Shown here in pieces: positions 20,799 through 33,774 of a DNA stretch of 64,000 nucleotides (its first letter is position 1; every line of letters starts with the position of its first letter). The notes beneath the pieces are model-generated. The model was not told where the DNA came from. It ran no database searches and worked only from the letters and a program-made list of their open reading frames with translations. Origin of the DNA: Geosiphon pyriformis (lineage: Eukaryota; Glomeromycota; Glomeromycetes; Archaeosporales; Geosiphonaceae); assembly GCA_016748015.1 (NCBI GenBank), contig JAAOMT010000222.1:385519-449518 (forward strand), in the 5' to 3' direction. The translations under genes were made by a program, and so were the position numbers.

Positions 20799-21489
20799 TG
20801 TTACAGGTTGGAGTAACAAGCTAACAGATAGCAAAGGAGAACAAAATTGTAGAATGATGAAAAGAATCAAAAAAAATTTAACTTCAAAGAGCAAATTAAA
20901 TAAGTATGAATTCAATATGTAAGATCAGTCTCATAAAATATCTCAGTTACTATACTTTTTAAAAGATAATTGGAAAATCTAAAAATAGAAGAATAATCCA
21001 TATTGTTAACAAATAATCACACACTGGTATAATTCTATGCCTTATATTGGCACTCTTAGAATTTAATATTAGATATCAGATGTATTCTTCAATCACATTT
21101 TATTCAATAATCTTTAAATACTGCAATTACACATTTCAGAAAAAAAGTAAAAAATAACCAACAAGTAATCTTTTATTCCAAGATGTTCAAATACTTAAAA
21201 AGAAAAAAAAGAAAATTAGCAATAAGAAAATGATTAAAATAAAAGTTGTTATTTTATTTTTTTTCTTTCTTTGATTCTTACATACTTTTTTACAACTAAA
21301 AGATTCATTGCTTATATAGCTATTAAAAGTGGTCAATGATCAGATCAACAACTAAGTCAATAATCAGATCAATGATTAGGTTATTGATCAGATTAATAAT
21401 CACTATCTAAAAATAGGATGGCTAATTATATGACATCAGTAGCTAATACATGTAATAATTAATAAAAAGTGTGAGTTTTAACCATAACA
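20799..21489 (-). repeat. 5' LTR of element A
   Basis: 691 bp, TGTTACAGG...CCATAACA on the plus strand, matching 2967-4500 outside the solo LTR. Contains six 12-bp units at 21333-21404. Followed by CTAT, the second TSD copy, at 21490-21493. Confidence 0.93.
21333..21404. repeat. 12-bp tandem repeat, 6 units, in the 5' LTR of A
   Basis: Six imperfect units of the TCAATRATYAGG repeat. Two fewer than in the other LTR (4320-4415), which accounts for the whole 24-bp length difference between the LTRs. Confidence 0.9.
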
Positions 21490-21640
21490 CTATATTTAAT
21501 TAAAACTTAATTACTAAAACTATCTTTAACAGCCAATTTTTAAAAACAAAACTTTTAACCAGTATTATATAGAGTTTATTTAACAATTCAATCTTAGCAA
21601 AATACTTAACTATTACAGAAAAAATAATAAGAACTTTTAT
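21490..21640 (-). pseudogene. LINE-2, middle segment of decayed ORF2
   Basis: Short island between elements A and D. Read on the minus strand, LYIILVKSFVFKNW aligns residue for residue with LYTLVCKGFVLEEW of LINE-3 near 60420-60460. The translation continues, after the A insertion, into the 2966-2130 segment. It links the three LINE-2 pieces into one copy split by A and D. Confidence 0.65.
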
Positions 21641-22663
21641 TGTTACTAGTAAAATTTTAGCCATTAATTAACATAAAATTACTCTTATAATTTTTATTAA
21701 TAATTAGCATATATTATTATTATTTTAATTATCACTTATTAATTAACCAAATTATTGAATATTACTATTTAATTAATAATTTAATTAATATAATACACAA
21801 ATATAATAATCAAATTATGCAGTACATCAAACTTTATAACATTCTAAAATTTGCAAAAATTTACAAAATATCTTAATAGTTTACTGAAATTATTTATAGT
21901 TTGTTAAAATAACTTGTAATTTGTCAAAATATATCTTTAATTTATTAAAATTATAGCAAAAAAAAAATTCAAGCTTAAAAAATAGTACTATGACAAGTTA
22001 TATAAAAAAATAGCTTCTTTTTTTGAAAAAAATATATTTTATTTTAGTCAGAAATATCTTATCTATCTTAGAAATACTTTTATTTTTATTAATAAAATAA
22101 ATATTTTAAAAACAAAATTATTAATTATTTGTATTTAAAATTTTCTAAAACTCAACTAACATTTTAAAATTGATTAACTATTAATTTCAATAATTTGTTA
22201 ATAACTTTAGATCTGAACAAAAAACAATTTTTTTAACAAAAATCTTTTTTCTTTATATTTTTTTTATTTATTTTTTACTTTTTTTATTATATATTAAAAT
22301 AATCTACAAACAAGATTTTGTAAAAAAGTTGATTTTTATAGCAAAGTAACTACATATTTTTAGTAAGCTTTTAGATAAGCAATTCTTAAAAAAAAATTGA
22401 TTTTCACCACAAAGTAATTACACATTTTTAGTAAGTTTTTAGACAAGAAATTTTTAAGAAAGAGTTAACTTTTACTACAAAGTAACTATATAAGTAATTA
22501 ATATAGAATTGGTCATTTTACTTATAAGTCCAGTAGTTCAAATTATAGAAAATAATTTAAAAATAAATTCAGTTATTAGAAATTTAATAGCTTCTAGTAA
22601 TAGCAAATTCACAACAAAATAACATTAACAACATTCAGAAAAAAAGACCAAAAATCTCTAATA
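21641..22663 (+). repeat. 5' LTR of element D
   Basis: About 1,023 bp from TGTTACTAGTAAAATTTTAG to CTCTAATA, followed by a PBS-like TTTAGTGTCTTTCTATAAA at about 22667. Matches 39830-40568 and, in reverse, the solo LTR 27308-28263. Confidence 0.88.
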
Positions 22664-22689
22664 ATATTTAGTGTCTTTCTATAAAAATA

Positions 22690-24540
22690 ATACAATAACA
22701 ACAATTTCAAAGTGATACTATATCAAATATAACAACTCTAAAATACTATCAGTTAATTTACACTTACTACAAACAATAATTTGAAATCCAAAACAGAATA
22801 ATAGCTTTTAAGAAAACATTTTTTTAATATATTGAAACCAAATCAATAATTATCTTTTTAAAAATTATAATATCACAAAAGTCAAGTAAAATCTTCTTAA
22901 AAATTTCATTTATTATTTAAATAAAGACCCAAAAAACATTAGTGCTAACAGTTGTGTTACTTACTTTTAAGAACTTAATTATAACATTATTAAATTTTGT
23001 GAAAAAAATATTTTGCCAATTTATAATTTATTTTTAAACTTGAATTTGAATCCAAAACAAGCAAAAAATACATAACCAATTTATACAATATTTAACACAC
23101 CAAAAACAAATTTTCAACATTTGCAAACACTAAAACAAAAAACCAGTTCCAAACTACTATTTTTAATTACACACTTTTTAGCTTCTCTTATACAAACTTA
23201 AATACCAAATTCATTATTTAACTATTTTTCAAAACCAAAAGACTTTATATTACCAAAAAACCCAATATAACAGCCTAAATAAATTTTTATCAGCACAAAT
23301 TTTCTCAATTTCTTAGCAGAAAACCAAAGTAATTACTCTAATAACAATAAAAATGTTTTTGAATTTACTAAAAAAAACTACCAAAAATAAAAATACAAAA
23401 AAAATAGTAATTACTTATATTACAAAAATTACTGAATTTATAAAAAAAAATATTAACATTAGTTTTCAAGAATAGTTTAACAAAGTCTTAAAAACAGAAG
23501 ATACAAATAATTGAAATGCAATAAGAATGTTAAAAGTAAAAAATTACTTTTTTTAATAAACAACAGAAAAATAGTTCGAGAACTTAAACACACTTTTTAA
23601 AAACTGAGAAGTATTTAAAGATGCTTTTTCAAAACAGTTTATTAACAACAATACTTCTATTACTCTTTAAAACCAGTTCCAAAACATCAAACAAGAATTT
23701 TTTAAATCTATTATAATCTATTTTAAGAAGTTTAACAAACTTTTTAGAAGAATTTGACAATTAAAACCAATAATTACTATTTCAATGCTCAAATTTTGAA
23801 TTAATTTATTGTAAAACTAAAGAATAAATTAATTAAAAAAGTTTGTTTATATGCACCAGAAGATTTGGCCACTGTTATTTAACATGCTAAAGCCTATGAA
23901 ATAACAATAGAAAAAGCAAACTGCATAAAATTTGTCAATTTTACAATTAGCAAAATTACTTTAGTAGCTAAAAAAAAATCAACCAACTGACCAAAAAAAT
24001 AAAAAACTATTTTACAAACCAATAACAATAGTTACTACAGAAATATTAACTGCTATAACAATAAAACCAAAGCAATTTTTTACTATTACCAAACAACCAA
24101 TCTTAAAGCTATTATTATTGTAAAATTTTAGAGCATTGAAAATAAGACTGCTAAAAAATACAACAAAATTAGCAGCCAAAAAATAATTAATATTATTTTC
24201 AATCTTAACAGTTATATTATTAACTATTATTACCTATTTATTACTTGTCAAATCTTAAAACAATTATTATCAATCTGCTTTACAACTAATATAACAACAA
24301 TATTAGCAACTATTACAGATTTAACAATATTAATTACCACCCATCTAACAATATCAAGTATCTGTTTGAAAATTGGTTCAACAAAACTAATTTACACCAC
24401 AAAATCAATTCTTAAATAACAATAAAATTAATTTTAACAATTAACTAATTTTTTGAAATTTAATACAACAAAAACCTAATTACTACTATATACAACCCAG
24501 TTATTTAACAATGTTTAAAGAACAGAATTTTTATTAAACT
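22690..24540 (+). pseudogene. Element D Gag
   Basis: Heavily decayed gag in the expected place between LTR and protease: Asn/Gln/Thr-rich, with a stop every few dozen codons in every frame. Around 24030-24110 a sequence rich in TAC, TAT and TGC codons may be the decayed zinc knuckle region. Identification rests mainly on position and on composition like gag of B and C. Confidence 0.5.
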
Positions 24541-24589
24541 GTATTTTTTGAAAATAAAGCTACAACACTAAGACAAAATCTTTTTTGCA

Positions 24590-24885
24590 ATAACTATATT
24601 ATTTCATCAGTCAAGATTGCTGAAAATTCCAATCTTTTTGATATTTTTCTATTTGAATTTGAAGCAAACAAATTACTATTTTTGCTTAGTAATACAGCAA
24701 TTAATGAACAAAAAGCAATTATAACTATGTATATTAAAGCTAAAGTAGAAAAAAAACAAATTTGATTAATTTTAGACAATAAATCTATTAGAAGTATTAT
24801 TATTTACTAATTAATACAACAGCTTAAATGAAATATAAATAAACCAGTTCAAACAGTTTTTGTCACAACTGATAATATAAGCCAG
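24590..24885 (+). pseudogene. Element D retropepsin (C-terminally short)
   Basis: Read on the plus strand: MYIKAKVEKKQIWLILDNKSIRSIII. Here LILDN corresponds to the active-site LILDSG at about 24758-24772, with Asp kept and Ser/Gly lost. Only about 45 codons separate it from the dUTPase motif 1, compared with about 500 codons in B, so the distal protease and the whole Cys-rich module are missing. Overlapping minus-strand open stretch 24594-24779 is a shadow. Confidence 0.6.
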
Positions 24886-25274
24886 AAAAAGTACATAAAA
24901 TTGATGCAAAATATGATTTATAATATTCAAGAAAAAATACTTTGGTCTTTTAATCAAAGTTTTTAACAAAAATCAATTTCAAAATTGCTCTCAAAATTTT
25001 ATCAGAAGCAATAGTCCAAATTGCTTCTTGATTATCTTTGGTTAGCAAAAGAATCAATATTAAAGAAAAAGTTATAAATACAAGATACATTAAAGATATT
25101 ACAATTATATTACAAAATAAAACAGAAAAACTATTTAAAATTAAACATGCTAAGAAAATTGCTCAAGCAATTTATTTATTCTTAATCAGTATTTTGAATT
25201 TACAATCAGTTATATTAAGAGAACAATTAAACAAAAGCAAAAAAAGAATCCAAGATTTTGGTTCAACTGAATAA
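24885..25274 (+). pseudogene. Element D dUTPase domain
   Basis: Motif 1 reads IDAKYDL at about 24900-24920 (family DAGYDL). The middle is KINFKIALKILSEAIVQIAS, then motif 2 LSLVSKRINI at about 25030. Motif 3 is VINTRYIKDI, with its Asp replaced by Asn. Motif 4 is KKIAQAIYLFLISI and motif 5 is RIQDFGSTE at about 25245-25271. The open stretch 25038-25274 covers motifs 2-5 without a stop, unusual for this element. Confidence 0.8.
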
Positions 25275-25689
25275 TTTACAGTTTTAGTTAATATAACTCT
25301 TAATATATAGAATAAATCTTATCAGATTCTTTGATTTCTATAACCAATTACTATTTTATTCTTTAAAAAATATCAAAAAATTTATATCTGTTCAAAACTT
25401 ATTATTATACAACAAATATTTAAATTATATAAACAAATTTGTTTGAAGCATAAAATTTTAATTTTAAACATTTATATTTCTAAGAAATAAAAAAGTTTCA
25501 AGTTATATTCTATAATTTTAAAAATTACCTAATTATTTTATTAAATAGGCTAGAAATTAAAATTATATATAGCAATATTTTTTAAGAAAAAATTTTTTAA
25601 ATTGTTTTAAATTTCATTAAAATTGTAAGACATATATTATTTTCAAACTCAAAAATTATTTTTATTATTAAAAACTACTATATTCATAA

Positions 25690-26727
25690 AGAAAAACTTT
25701 TGCAAATTAACATGGGTTCTTTAGAACTCTAACAACAAAAACAACTAAAGCAACTTATTACAAAATATGCTGATATATTTGTCAAAGACAATAATAATTT
25801 AGAAAAAACTGATATTGTTTAGCATTAGATTTACACTAAAAATGCTCTACCAAAATATTAACAATCTTATTAAGTTCTACTAGTTAGTTATCAATTTATT
25901 AGAAAAAAAGTACAACAAATAATTAATAATAGCCTTATTTAACTATCTAAAAGCTTCTGAATTTTACCAATAGTCTTTGTAAAAAAAAAAAAAAATTGTT
26001 TTTGTATTAACTATTGTCAACTGAACAGTATTATAATTAGAAATGCATATTTTCTTTCAAGAATTAACAATATGCTAGATGTTCTAGAAAAAGCCAAGTT
26101 TTTTCAACTTTAAAATTGAAAACAAATACTGGCAAGTTAAAATAGATCTAAATGATTGAATCAAAACAGTCTTTACTACTCAAAAAAAACTACAAATTTA
26201 ATATTATAATTTTTGGACTTTGTAATATACCAATAAAATTCTAGTAACTTATAAATGTTATTTATAAAGAATTTTTATAGCAATCAGTAGTTATTTATTT
26301 TAATAATACTAATATGTACTCTTTAACTTTTGAAGTTTATTTAATTTATTTGTGAAAAGTTTTTTAATAACTATGAAAAACAGAATTAAAACTAAATATT
26401 AAAAAATATTACTTTGAAAAAACAAGTTTAATCTTTTTTGAATATATTGTTAGCAAAAATGGAATCCAATTTAATTCAGAAACTATTAATACTGTAAAAA
26501 ATTTCTAAGTTTCTCATAATATTACAGAATTAAAAAAATTCATAAAATTAGTTTTTTATTACCAAAAATTTATTAAAAAATTTTCAAAAATTACCAAACT
26601 ATTTAATTATCTAACCAATAAAAATGTTAAATACCAATAAATTAAAAAACAACAAAAAGTTTTTAAAATTCTTAAAACCAGACTGATAACAGCTTTAGTT
26701 TTTATCTATTCAGATTTTAACAAATAG
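25690..26727 (+). pseudogene. Element D reverse transcriptase (5' of C insertion)
   Basis: Continues from an AT-rich spacer (25275-25690). Recognisable: the region around 25800-25830 matching the RT N-terminal TDI-x-QH motif, FCINYCQLNSI-like at about 26000, MLDVLEKAKFFQL-like at about 26075, and motif C VVIYFNNTNMYS at about 26290-26325, where YLDD has become YFNN. The thumb reads LIFFEYIVSKNGIQ at about 26430-26465. The sequence is cut at 26727 by element C and resumes at 37151. Confidence 0.8.
26724..26727. repeat. Target site duplication of element C, left copy (ATAG)
   Basis: ATAG precedes the LTR start TATTAC. ACAG follows the other LTR at 37147-37150; a single C-to-T separates them. 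Confidence 0.8.
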
Positions 26728-28442
26728 TATTACTTATAAAAAAATAGAAATTATAATAAATCAGTATAGTAAAAGAAAAGATTTCAGGATTTTTCTTAAA
26801 AAATTTTAAGAAAGTTTATATAATAGAAATTATGTATATATAGCTGTAATATCAGAAAAAAAAATAGTTAATTAGATTCAGACAAATACTCAGACAAATA
26901 ATTATAAAAATTTATCTTTCTTTTATTAATAATTACTATTATTCAAAGTAAAATTATATTAAATAAAATTATTCAATTTAATTATTTATTTTACATTATC
27001 ATATACTAATTAATACACTTATTGACTATATTTTATCAGCAATTAATGTTAATAATATCTGATACTTAACTATATTAGAACAATAGTTTTTGATTATGGC
27101 TATTAATAAGATACTAATTTTTATTTTTATTTCTTAATTTCTTTATTTTTCTTTTATTTTTCTTTTATTATTTACTAATTAATTAAAAAATAAGTGCTAA
27201 AATATTAATGTTAAAAATAGTTTAATAAAAAACTCATAGAACAAAGATAAAAAATTTAAGGATAGCTTATTAAAAAGACATAACTACCAAATTAAACTAA
27301 TTACTATTGTTACTGAAGATTTTTGGTCTATTTTTTTTGAATGTTATTAATGTCTGTTTGTTGTGAATTCGCGTTTTCTGAAAGCTAGTAAACTTCCAAT
27401 AACTGAATTTATCTTCAAATTATCTTTTATAATTTAAACTACTGGGCTTATAAGTAGAATAACCAATTTTATGTTAATTACTTTGTGTAGTTATGCTGTA
27501 GTAAATGTTAACTCTTTTCCAAGAATTGCTCATCTGGAAGCTTACTAAAAATGTATAGTTACTTTGCTATGAAAGTCAATTCTTTTACAGAAATCTTGTC
27601 TATAGGTTATCTTAATAATTATAATAAAAAAAATAAAAAAAAATAAAAAAAATGTAAAAGAAATAGAATTTTATCAAGAGAAACGTTTTTTATCCAGACC
27701 TAAAATCACTAACAGATTATTAAAATTGGTAATTAATTAATTTCAAAAATATTAGTTTGGGTTTTCAAAAAATTCTAGTATAATAATTAAAATTTTGGGT
27801 TTTTGAATATTTGATTTTTATTTAATTTTGTAAAGATGTGTAAGAGGTGATTTTTTTAATTAAGATATTTAAAGTAAAATATATTTTTTTAAAGAAAAAA
27901 GCTCTTCTTTTATACAACTTGTTATAGTACAAGTCTTTGAACTTGCACTTTTCTCTTTATTATAATTTTGGCAAACTAAAGATATATTTTAGCAAACTAC
28001 AAGTTATTTCTACAATTATTGATTATTTCGGCCAATTTCTACCAATTTCGGCAAATTTTTGAATATTAAATGGTTCAGAGTATTGTGTAATTTAATCATC
28101 TTAATTTTTATGATACAAATTAGATTATTAATTAAATAATGATATTTAATAATTTGATTAACTAATAAGTAATAATTAAAATAATAATAATATATACTAA
28201 TTAATACTTGAAATTAAAAGAATAATTTCATGCTAATTAATAACTAAAATTCTACTGGTAACACCATGCTAAAAACAGAAATTGGAAAGAAACTATTAAT
28301 TAAATCTCTGTTTATTATACAAAAAACTCAACCAAAATTTTCAAATTACAAAAACCTTCAGAAATCAACAGTATTATTAGCTATTAAGCACCAAATTACA
28401 GGTTTGTTATTTATTTTAATATCCAAATAATTATCTGTAATA
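26728..28442 (+). repeat. 5' LTR of element C (interrupted by a D-family solo LTR)
   Basis: TATTACTTATAAAA...CTGTAATA. Removing the 956-bp solo LTR and one 4-bp TSD leaves 755 bp, against 764 bp for the partner LTR at 36383-37146. Confidence 0.9.
27308..28263 (-). mobile_element. Solo LTR of the D family inside the 5' LTR of C
   Basis: Plus-strand TGTTACTGAAG...CTACTGGTAACA, the reverse complement of the LTR type of element D. It is flanked by CTAT (27304-27307) and CCAT (28264-28267), one C-to-T apart. The partner C LTR has a single ATCAT-like site here. It is less decayed than D's own LTRs, retaining for example GCGTTTTC and TTCGGCC. Confidence 0.92.
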
Positions 28443-28444
28443 TT

Positions 28445-28461
28445 TGGTGCTTTTTGTAAAA
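28445..28461 (+). other. Primer-binding site of element C
   Basis: TGGTGCTTTTTGTAAAA, 2 nt after the LTR end. It equals the B site with C-to-T and G-to-A changes. Confidence 0.65.
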
Positions 28462-28489
28462 TATAATTCAACAAAAAATCAGCATTAGT

Positions 28490-30200
28490 ATTAACTATTT
28501 GAAAAAGTAACAGACCAAAAAATTATAGGAGAAAATTACTTAAAATTTGTGAAATTTTTATTTTAGTATTACCAAACTCACTTTGAACTAACAAATAATT
28601 ATTGGCCAGCAGAATTAGTTTTTAACTTTTATGTTAACAAAAAAATTGGATACTACTTGAAAAAACAAAAGATCCAAAAATTGTTATTAAAAATTTTTAT
28701 AATAAGTTATTATAACATACCAATTTTTCACAAAATTATAGTTTTATCCTAATAATTACAAAAATAAATTGTGAAATTAAAAAATACATTAAACAAAAAA
28801 TTTTTATCATTTTTATTAACAAAAAAAAAGCTACAAACTCCAGCAAAAACCTTAAAAAAACCAAGAATTGTTTTATTTATTAATTTATTATACTATTATA
28901 TACTTAAAAGCACTATTAATATACCAACAGAATTTATATTATTGTCAACTATAAAAACACTTATAACTTAAGTTTTATTTCAAAACAATTAAGAGAAATT
29001 ATGCTTATTAAGAACTTATAGTAATTACTTTAAGGAACTTAAATCATAATTAACATACTATTAAGACTTTATTTACTACTATCTTAACTTAATTTCAAAT
29101 CCACTAATAATTGAGTAGATATTAAATCAAAGAAAAAAAAAATAGTAATTAAAAAAATAATAATCAAAATCTGATTCCAAAAATTGTTAAAAATCAAATT
29201 TTGATTGTTTAAACTTAATAAAATTCAAACAATTCAAATTTTGTTCCTATTATCCAACAAAACTTATCTCTGATTATTTGAATCAATTCATTATCAATTG
29301 TATCAACATTAAAACATTAACAATAACAACTACTATCAGTATTAATATCTTATATATTAATTGTAAAACTAAAAAAATTCACTAGCAAAAAGAACAATAT
29401 CTAAGTTTGGTTAAACAATATTGTAAAAGTCATTGCAGTTAATAGTTGAAATAATGTTAAAGCCCTTTAAGCAATCTCATACTTTTTATAAAATACTGTC
29501 AATTTATAGTATTAGAGCTTAATAAATAAATCACAAAATTTTAATATGTTTAAAATCACATTTCTACAATACTTTAGTAATTACAACAGTATTAATTGTT
29601 TATTAACTAGTTTTATTACAATTAAATAAGACAATACAAAAACAATTATTATTTACTTAAAATACTTTTACAAAAATCTGTACCAAATCCAAACAATTAA
29701 TACAGATTACTTTATAATACCACAAATCTTGAACCAATTTATTTGTAGATTATATAGTAGTTTTTTATAACAAGTATGCTTATTATATCCAAATATGCTT
29801 TAAAACACAATTACTTATACCAGAAATTTTGAATTGACAGAACTTAAAGCCAACTATGTCCAAGTTATAAATTTAGTGATAAATAAAACATCTAAATTAA
29901 AATCTAAGCTGAAACAATTTAGTGACTTAATTAATCAGAAATTAAAAAAATACTTAACTAATAATACAGCAATTTATTAATTTTTTTAAGACTATAATCA
30001 TCAAAAAAACCAAAATTGGTTCCAAAATTAGTTATATTTATTATCATCAATAGCAAATCAATTATGACAACAAAAAACACATAATTACTATTACTGTAAT
30101 AAACAAGAGTACTTAAAAATAAACTATAAAGCAAAAATAAATAACCAATAATCAGAAAATCAATATTAAAACTCTGATTGCAGATTCCAGACTTCAAATT
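28490..30200 (+). pseudogene. Element C Gag
   Basis: Collinear with B gag. Segments at about 28510-28640 (the FLFQQY... and NNYWPAELVFNFYVN-like stretch), 28771-28971 (open, matching the B piece 10360-10560) and about 29360-29960 (capsid core through LNQFICRLYSSFL) are recognisable. The knuckle at about 30082-30130 reads Y-Y-Y-C with the His changed to Tyr, so zinc ligands are lost through G-to-A and C-to-T. Confidence 0.75.
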
Positions 30201-30599
30201 ATGTCAACAATTTAACAGAATTATAATCATATTATTATGTACTAATAACATCACAGTCTATATATATATTACTAATATATTAAACTTCAGCTTTGATCAT
30301 ATATTAAACTCTACAACTCCAAATAATTTATTAACCCCAATCAATTCAAATCTCATCTTAAAATTTAACTCACAATAGAAACCAAAAACCAAAAATTACT
30401 TACATTCAACAAAATTAGAGATTAGCAATAGTAATATATCAACTAATCTTCAATTTATTAAACCAGTCAGCAAAATTCCATTAGCAGAGTTTAGAAAATA
30501 GGTATGCCTAAAACATAAATTCCCAAAGCTATATAAGTTTCTTAATAACTCCAGAAATTACAACACTTAACTTGTTAAAAACCAAGCAAATATTATTTA

Positions 30600-31030
30600 T
30601 CAATAATATTTTACTAATAATTATCACTAAAAACAAATTACTTACTATTATATTTTTTTTGAATTAGAAAAATTAGCAACAATATTTTTATTTAGTAAAA
30701 CCACTTTTAATACCAAACTCATTACAACTATGTATACAGATGCTAAAATAAATGATTATTCTATTAAATTTATCTTTAATAATAATTTAACAGACAGTAT
30801 TATTACTTAATAACTTATGAACCAATTAAATTATTAAGTTAATTGTGCTGCCAATACTAGAATTATTATCATTAATAAAGCAACCAAAACTTTTATTAAC
30901 AAAATTGACAACTTTTTGTTTAAAATCAACAGCATTATTGTGTCAATTAAAATATTGGTAATAGAAACCATATAGTACTAAGCTCTTGTTGGTAATAATT
31001 GGTGGTTTAAAACCAATATTATGCTTAACT
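30600..31030 (+). pseudogene. Element C retropepsin
   Basis: Matches B 12270-12730: MYTDAKINDYSIKFIFNNNLTDSII. The active-site D-S-G reads N-N-N at about 30778-30786, so the catalytic Asp is lost. Confidence 0.75.
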
Positions 31031-31039
31031 AAAACACTT

Positions 31040-32174
31040 AAAAACTACAGTTTAGTTAAAATAATTAGCATATTTGGGTTTTAGCTACTTGTAGTTACTT
31101 TAAAACTACCACTAGCAAACAACTATTTATCTAATTTAAAGAAAAAACAAAAAACCTACTTGAAAAACCTATTAAGTTTTCTGTTAAAAAAAACTATTAT
31201 AAGTTATTACCAGTATCTACTTAAAAAAAAAGACAAATTTTAAGTCATTATTTTTACCAATAAACTAGTAAATAGTTAGTATATTCTATACTCAATACTA
31301 GTACCAAAAAAACACTCATTTTATATTCCACTTAAGTATATAGATTGTAATAAGAAGCTTTTATTTATGAGAGCTTATATATTACTTAAAGAAAAATATA
31401 AAATATATATCTGTTATTACTATAAAGCCTATTACTAAAAACAATTTAAATGACCAAAATAACAAAAAAAATAGAACAATAAACTTTGTTTAATCTGTAA
31501 AAAAACTTTACTTAATAAAAAAATATAAAATGACATCCTTAATTAAAAAAAACATATAATAAATTATGCTAATACACAATTCTTATTAACAATTGAGTAA
31601 ACAGAAAAATGTTTTTCAATACTATATAAAACAAAGCTTTTTTATGTTTGAACAGTTATTCTTATGATGAAAACAAAATCTGGAAAATAACAAGTGCTAA
31701 AATTAAAGGCATTTTACTCAGTAAAATACTAATAATCAAAAACAATCTACCAAAATCTATTGAAACTATTTTTATTCCAAATTTAGACATTTTTGTTGAC
31801 ATTATAGATGATTTAAAACAATTTTATAAACATTACTAAAACTTAGTGTTAATTAAAAAAAAGTAAGAGCAAAAATTAGAATAGCTAAATAAGAAATTAT
31901 ACAAATACTATCTAATTCTTAGTGACTTTAAATATTGTAATAATTGTAACTTTATTTACAATTTATTATCATGTATAATCTATTTAATTTTCAAAAAAAA
32001 GAACCAATTAACAATTGTATTTTAAAATTAAAATTGGAACTTAATTTTAATTTAAACTTTAATAATAATGACAATAATAGGTTCAATAGTATTAACAATA
32101 GCAATAATAATAATTCAGACTCCAAACAATATATTATGTTTTCAAATCTTTCTATAAAACAAAAACTTAAATAA
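31040..32174 (+). pseudogene. Element C Cys-rich module and Ser/Asn linker
   Basis: Collinear with B 12740-13881. The piece 31648-31839 corresponds to the B stretch starting MTNAKVEEA. The downstream CNNCN-like pair at about 31940 and an Asn/Ser-rich linker at 31971-32174 end in LSIKQKLK. A plus-strand Asn-rich run (about 32060-32125) is the most repetitive part. Confidence 0.55.
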
Positions 32175-32189
32175 TTCAGTAATAATAAT

Positions 32190-32610
32190 AAAAGTATTAT
32201 GTCAGAACATGTACATAATACTGATACAAAATTTGATCTCAGATATTTCAGAAAAAATGTTATTATCTTGGAATCCAATACATGTATTTACATAGATTTA
32301 AAAATAGCCTTGGAAATTTCAACAACAATAATAGTTTAATTAGTATTTAAATCTAACTTAACCAAAAAAAAATTAGCTTAGAAGAGGAATAATTAACACA
32401 GAATATATAAGAAATATTGTTGTAATATTATAAAATGAATTAAAAAAGACATATTATTAAACTGGATAAAAAAATAGCACAGGCAATATTTCTATTTCTA
32501 GTTAAAATAGTTTAATTAGTGTTAATAAAAACAAAAAAAATTAAGAATAACAAAACAAGAGATAAATAAGTTTAGATTAATAGAAAAAATAAAGTTATTA
32601 GTTAATATAA
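32190..32610 (+). pseudogene. Element C dUTPase domain
   Basis: Motif 1 TDTKFDLRYF at about 32220-32250 is followed by IDLKIALEISTTI at about 32290-32330. Motif 3 is GIINTEYIRNIVVI at about 32385-32425 (Asp to Asn), and an EKIAQAIFL-like motif 4 (K-K-stop-HRQ in the decayed frame) follows at about 32470-32500. More decayed than in B and D. Confidence 0.7.
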
Positions 32611-32999
32611 CAGAAAAAAAAATTATTGATTAGGGAGAAATTATCTTTATCTATTAATTAATTCTTATTTTATTCTATAACCAGTATATATTAATTATAT
32701 AAAGGAAAATAAAGGATCAATATCAATTGTTTATAGTAGAATTTACCATTTGCAAATCAGGAAAAATTACAATTACTAATCTGTATCTGCCAGTTAAAAA
32801 CCACAAACACATTAAAATTCCAATCTATAATATTACCAAAGATCTAATAGAATTATTAATTAGAACTATTATTAGGTACTTAAACATTAAAGTTGAAGAT
32901 TAAACACCAACTATTATTCCAGATTTTTTATAACTTTGTGAATATGTAGACATTATATTACAAACTATTTATGGACAAAAAGAATATTATTTGCTATAA

Positions 33000-33770
33000 C
33001 CAGAATAGTTAAAACAAATAAACTTGGAAAATCTAAACCTATTTTAATGAATGTAAATTAAATTGCTGTTTAATAATTTTACAGATATTTTGCAAGTAAA
33101 AATGAATTTGGCAGAACTAATATTATTTAGCACTAAATCAAAACTGGAGATACAATGCCAATTAAACAAAAAACATATTAAGTATTACACACCAATTATA
33201 AAATAATCTAACAAAAGATTAACCAAATATTGAACAATAAGTTAATTTAATTATTAATAAGAATAGTTTTTCACATTAAATTTAGATAATAGTTATTAGC
33301 AAATAGCCATAAATTCAGTTAACAAAAATAAAATAATATTTACCACTAGAAAAAAAAACTTTGAATTTGATATTATGTCTTTTGGTTTAATTAATATCTC
33401 AGTCATTTTTTAATAACTAATAAAAATCATTTATATTGGATTATTATAAAAGTTAGTAGTAGTTTACTTAAATAACATTAACATGTTTTTCAAAACATTT
33501 GATAACTATTTTCATTATTTCCAATAAATGTTTAAAAGATTAAGAAAAGCAAAATTAAAGTTAAACACTATTAAATGCTTTTTTAAAAAAACAAAACTCA
33601 AGTTTTTAAGACATATTGTAAGCAAAAATATCATAAAAACAGATCTAAATAAGATTAAAATAGTAAAAAAATTTTCAAAATTTACTAACATAACAGAATT
33701 AAAAACATTCTTAAAATTTGTAAAATACTATTACTGTTTTATTCAAAACTTTTCCAAATTGGCTTAATTA
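33000..33770 (+). pseudogene. Element C reverse transcriptase
   Basis: N-terminal palm at about 33060-33190 (FGRTNII, QIKTGDTMPIKQKTY-like). Sequence between there and motif A is shortened compared with B: the stretch equivalent to B 14990-15125 is missing near 33255. MSFGLINISVIF is motif B at about 33375. Motif C is YLNN at about 33463-33480. The thumb piece 33528-33767 is open for 79 codons and matches B 15395-15600. Confidence 0.85.
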
Positions 33771-33774
33771 TTTT

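Larger units (their letters stand above)
2967..21489 (-). mobile_element. Element A: Ty3/gypsy LTR retrotransposon containing nested insertions
   Basis: Minus-strand element with LTRs at 20799-21489 (5') and 2967-4500 (3'), a primer-binding site, gag, retropepsin, RT, RNase H and integrase in gypsy order, a polypurine tract and a 4-bp TSD (CTAT). Removing element B with one TSD copy (9,973 bp) and the solo LTR with one TSD copy (819 bp) leaves about 7.7 kb. Gag and protease lie in one frame across the B insertion point. Coding capacity is destroyed by stops and a few frameshifts, and the protease and RT catalytic aspartates have become Asn. It resembles a gypsy family I recognise from Rhizophagus. 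It carries no dUTPase, unlike B, C, D and G. Confidence 0.92.
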
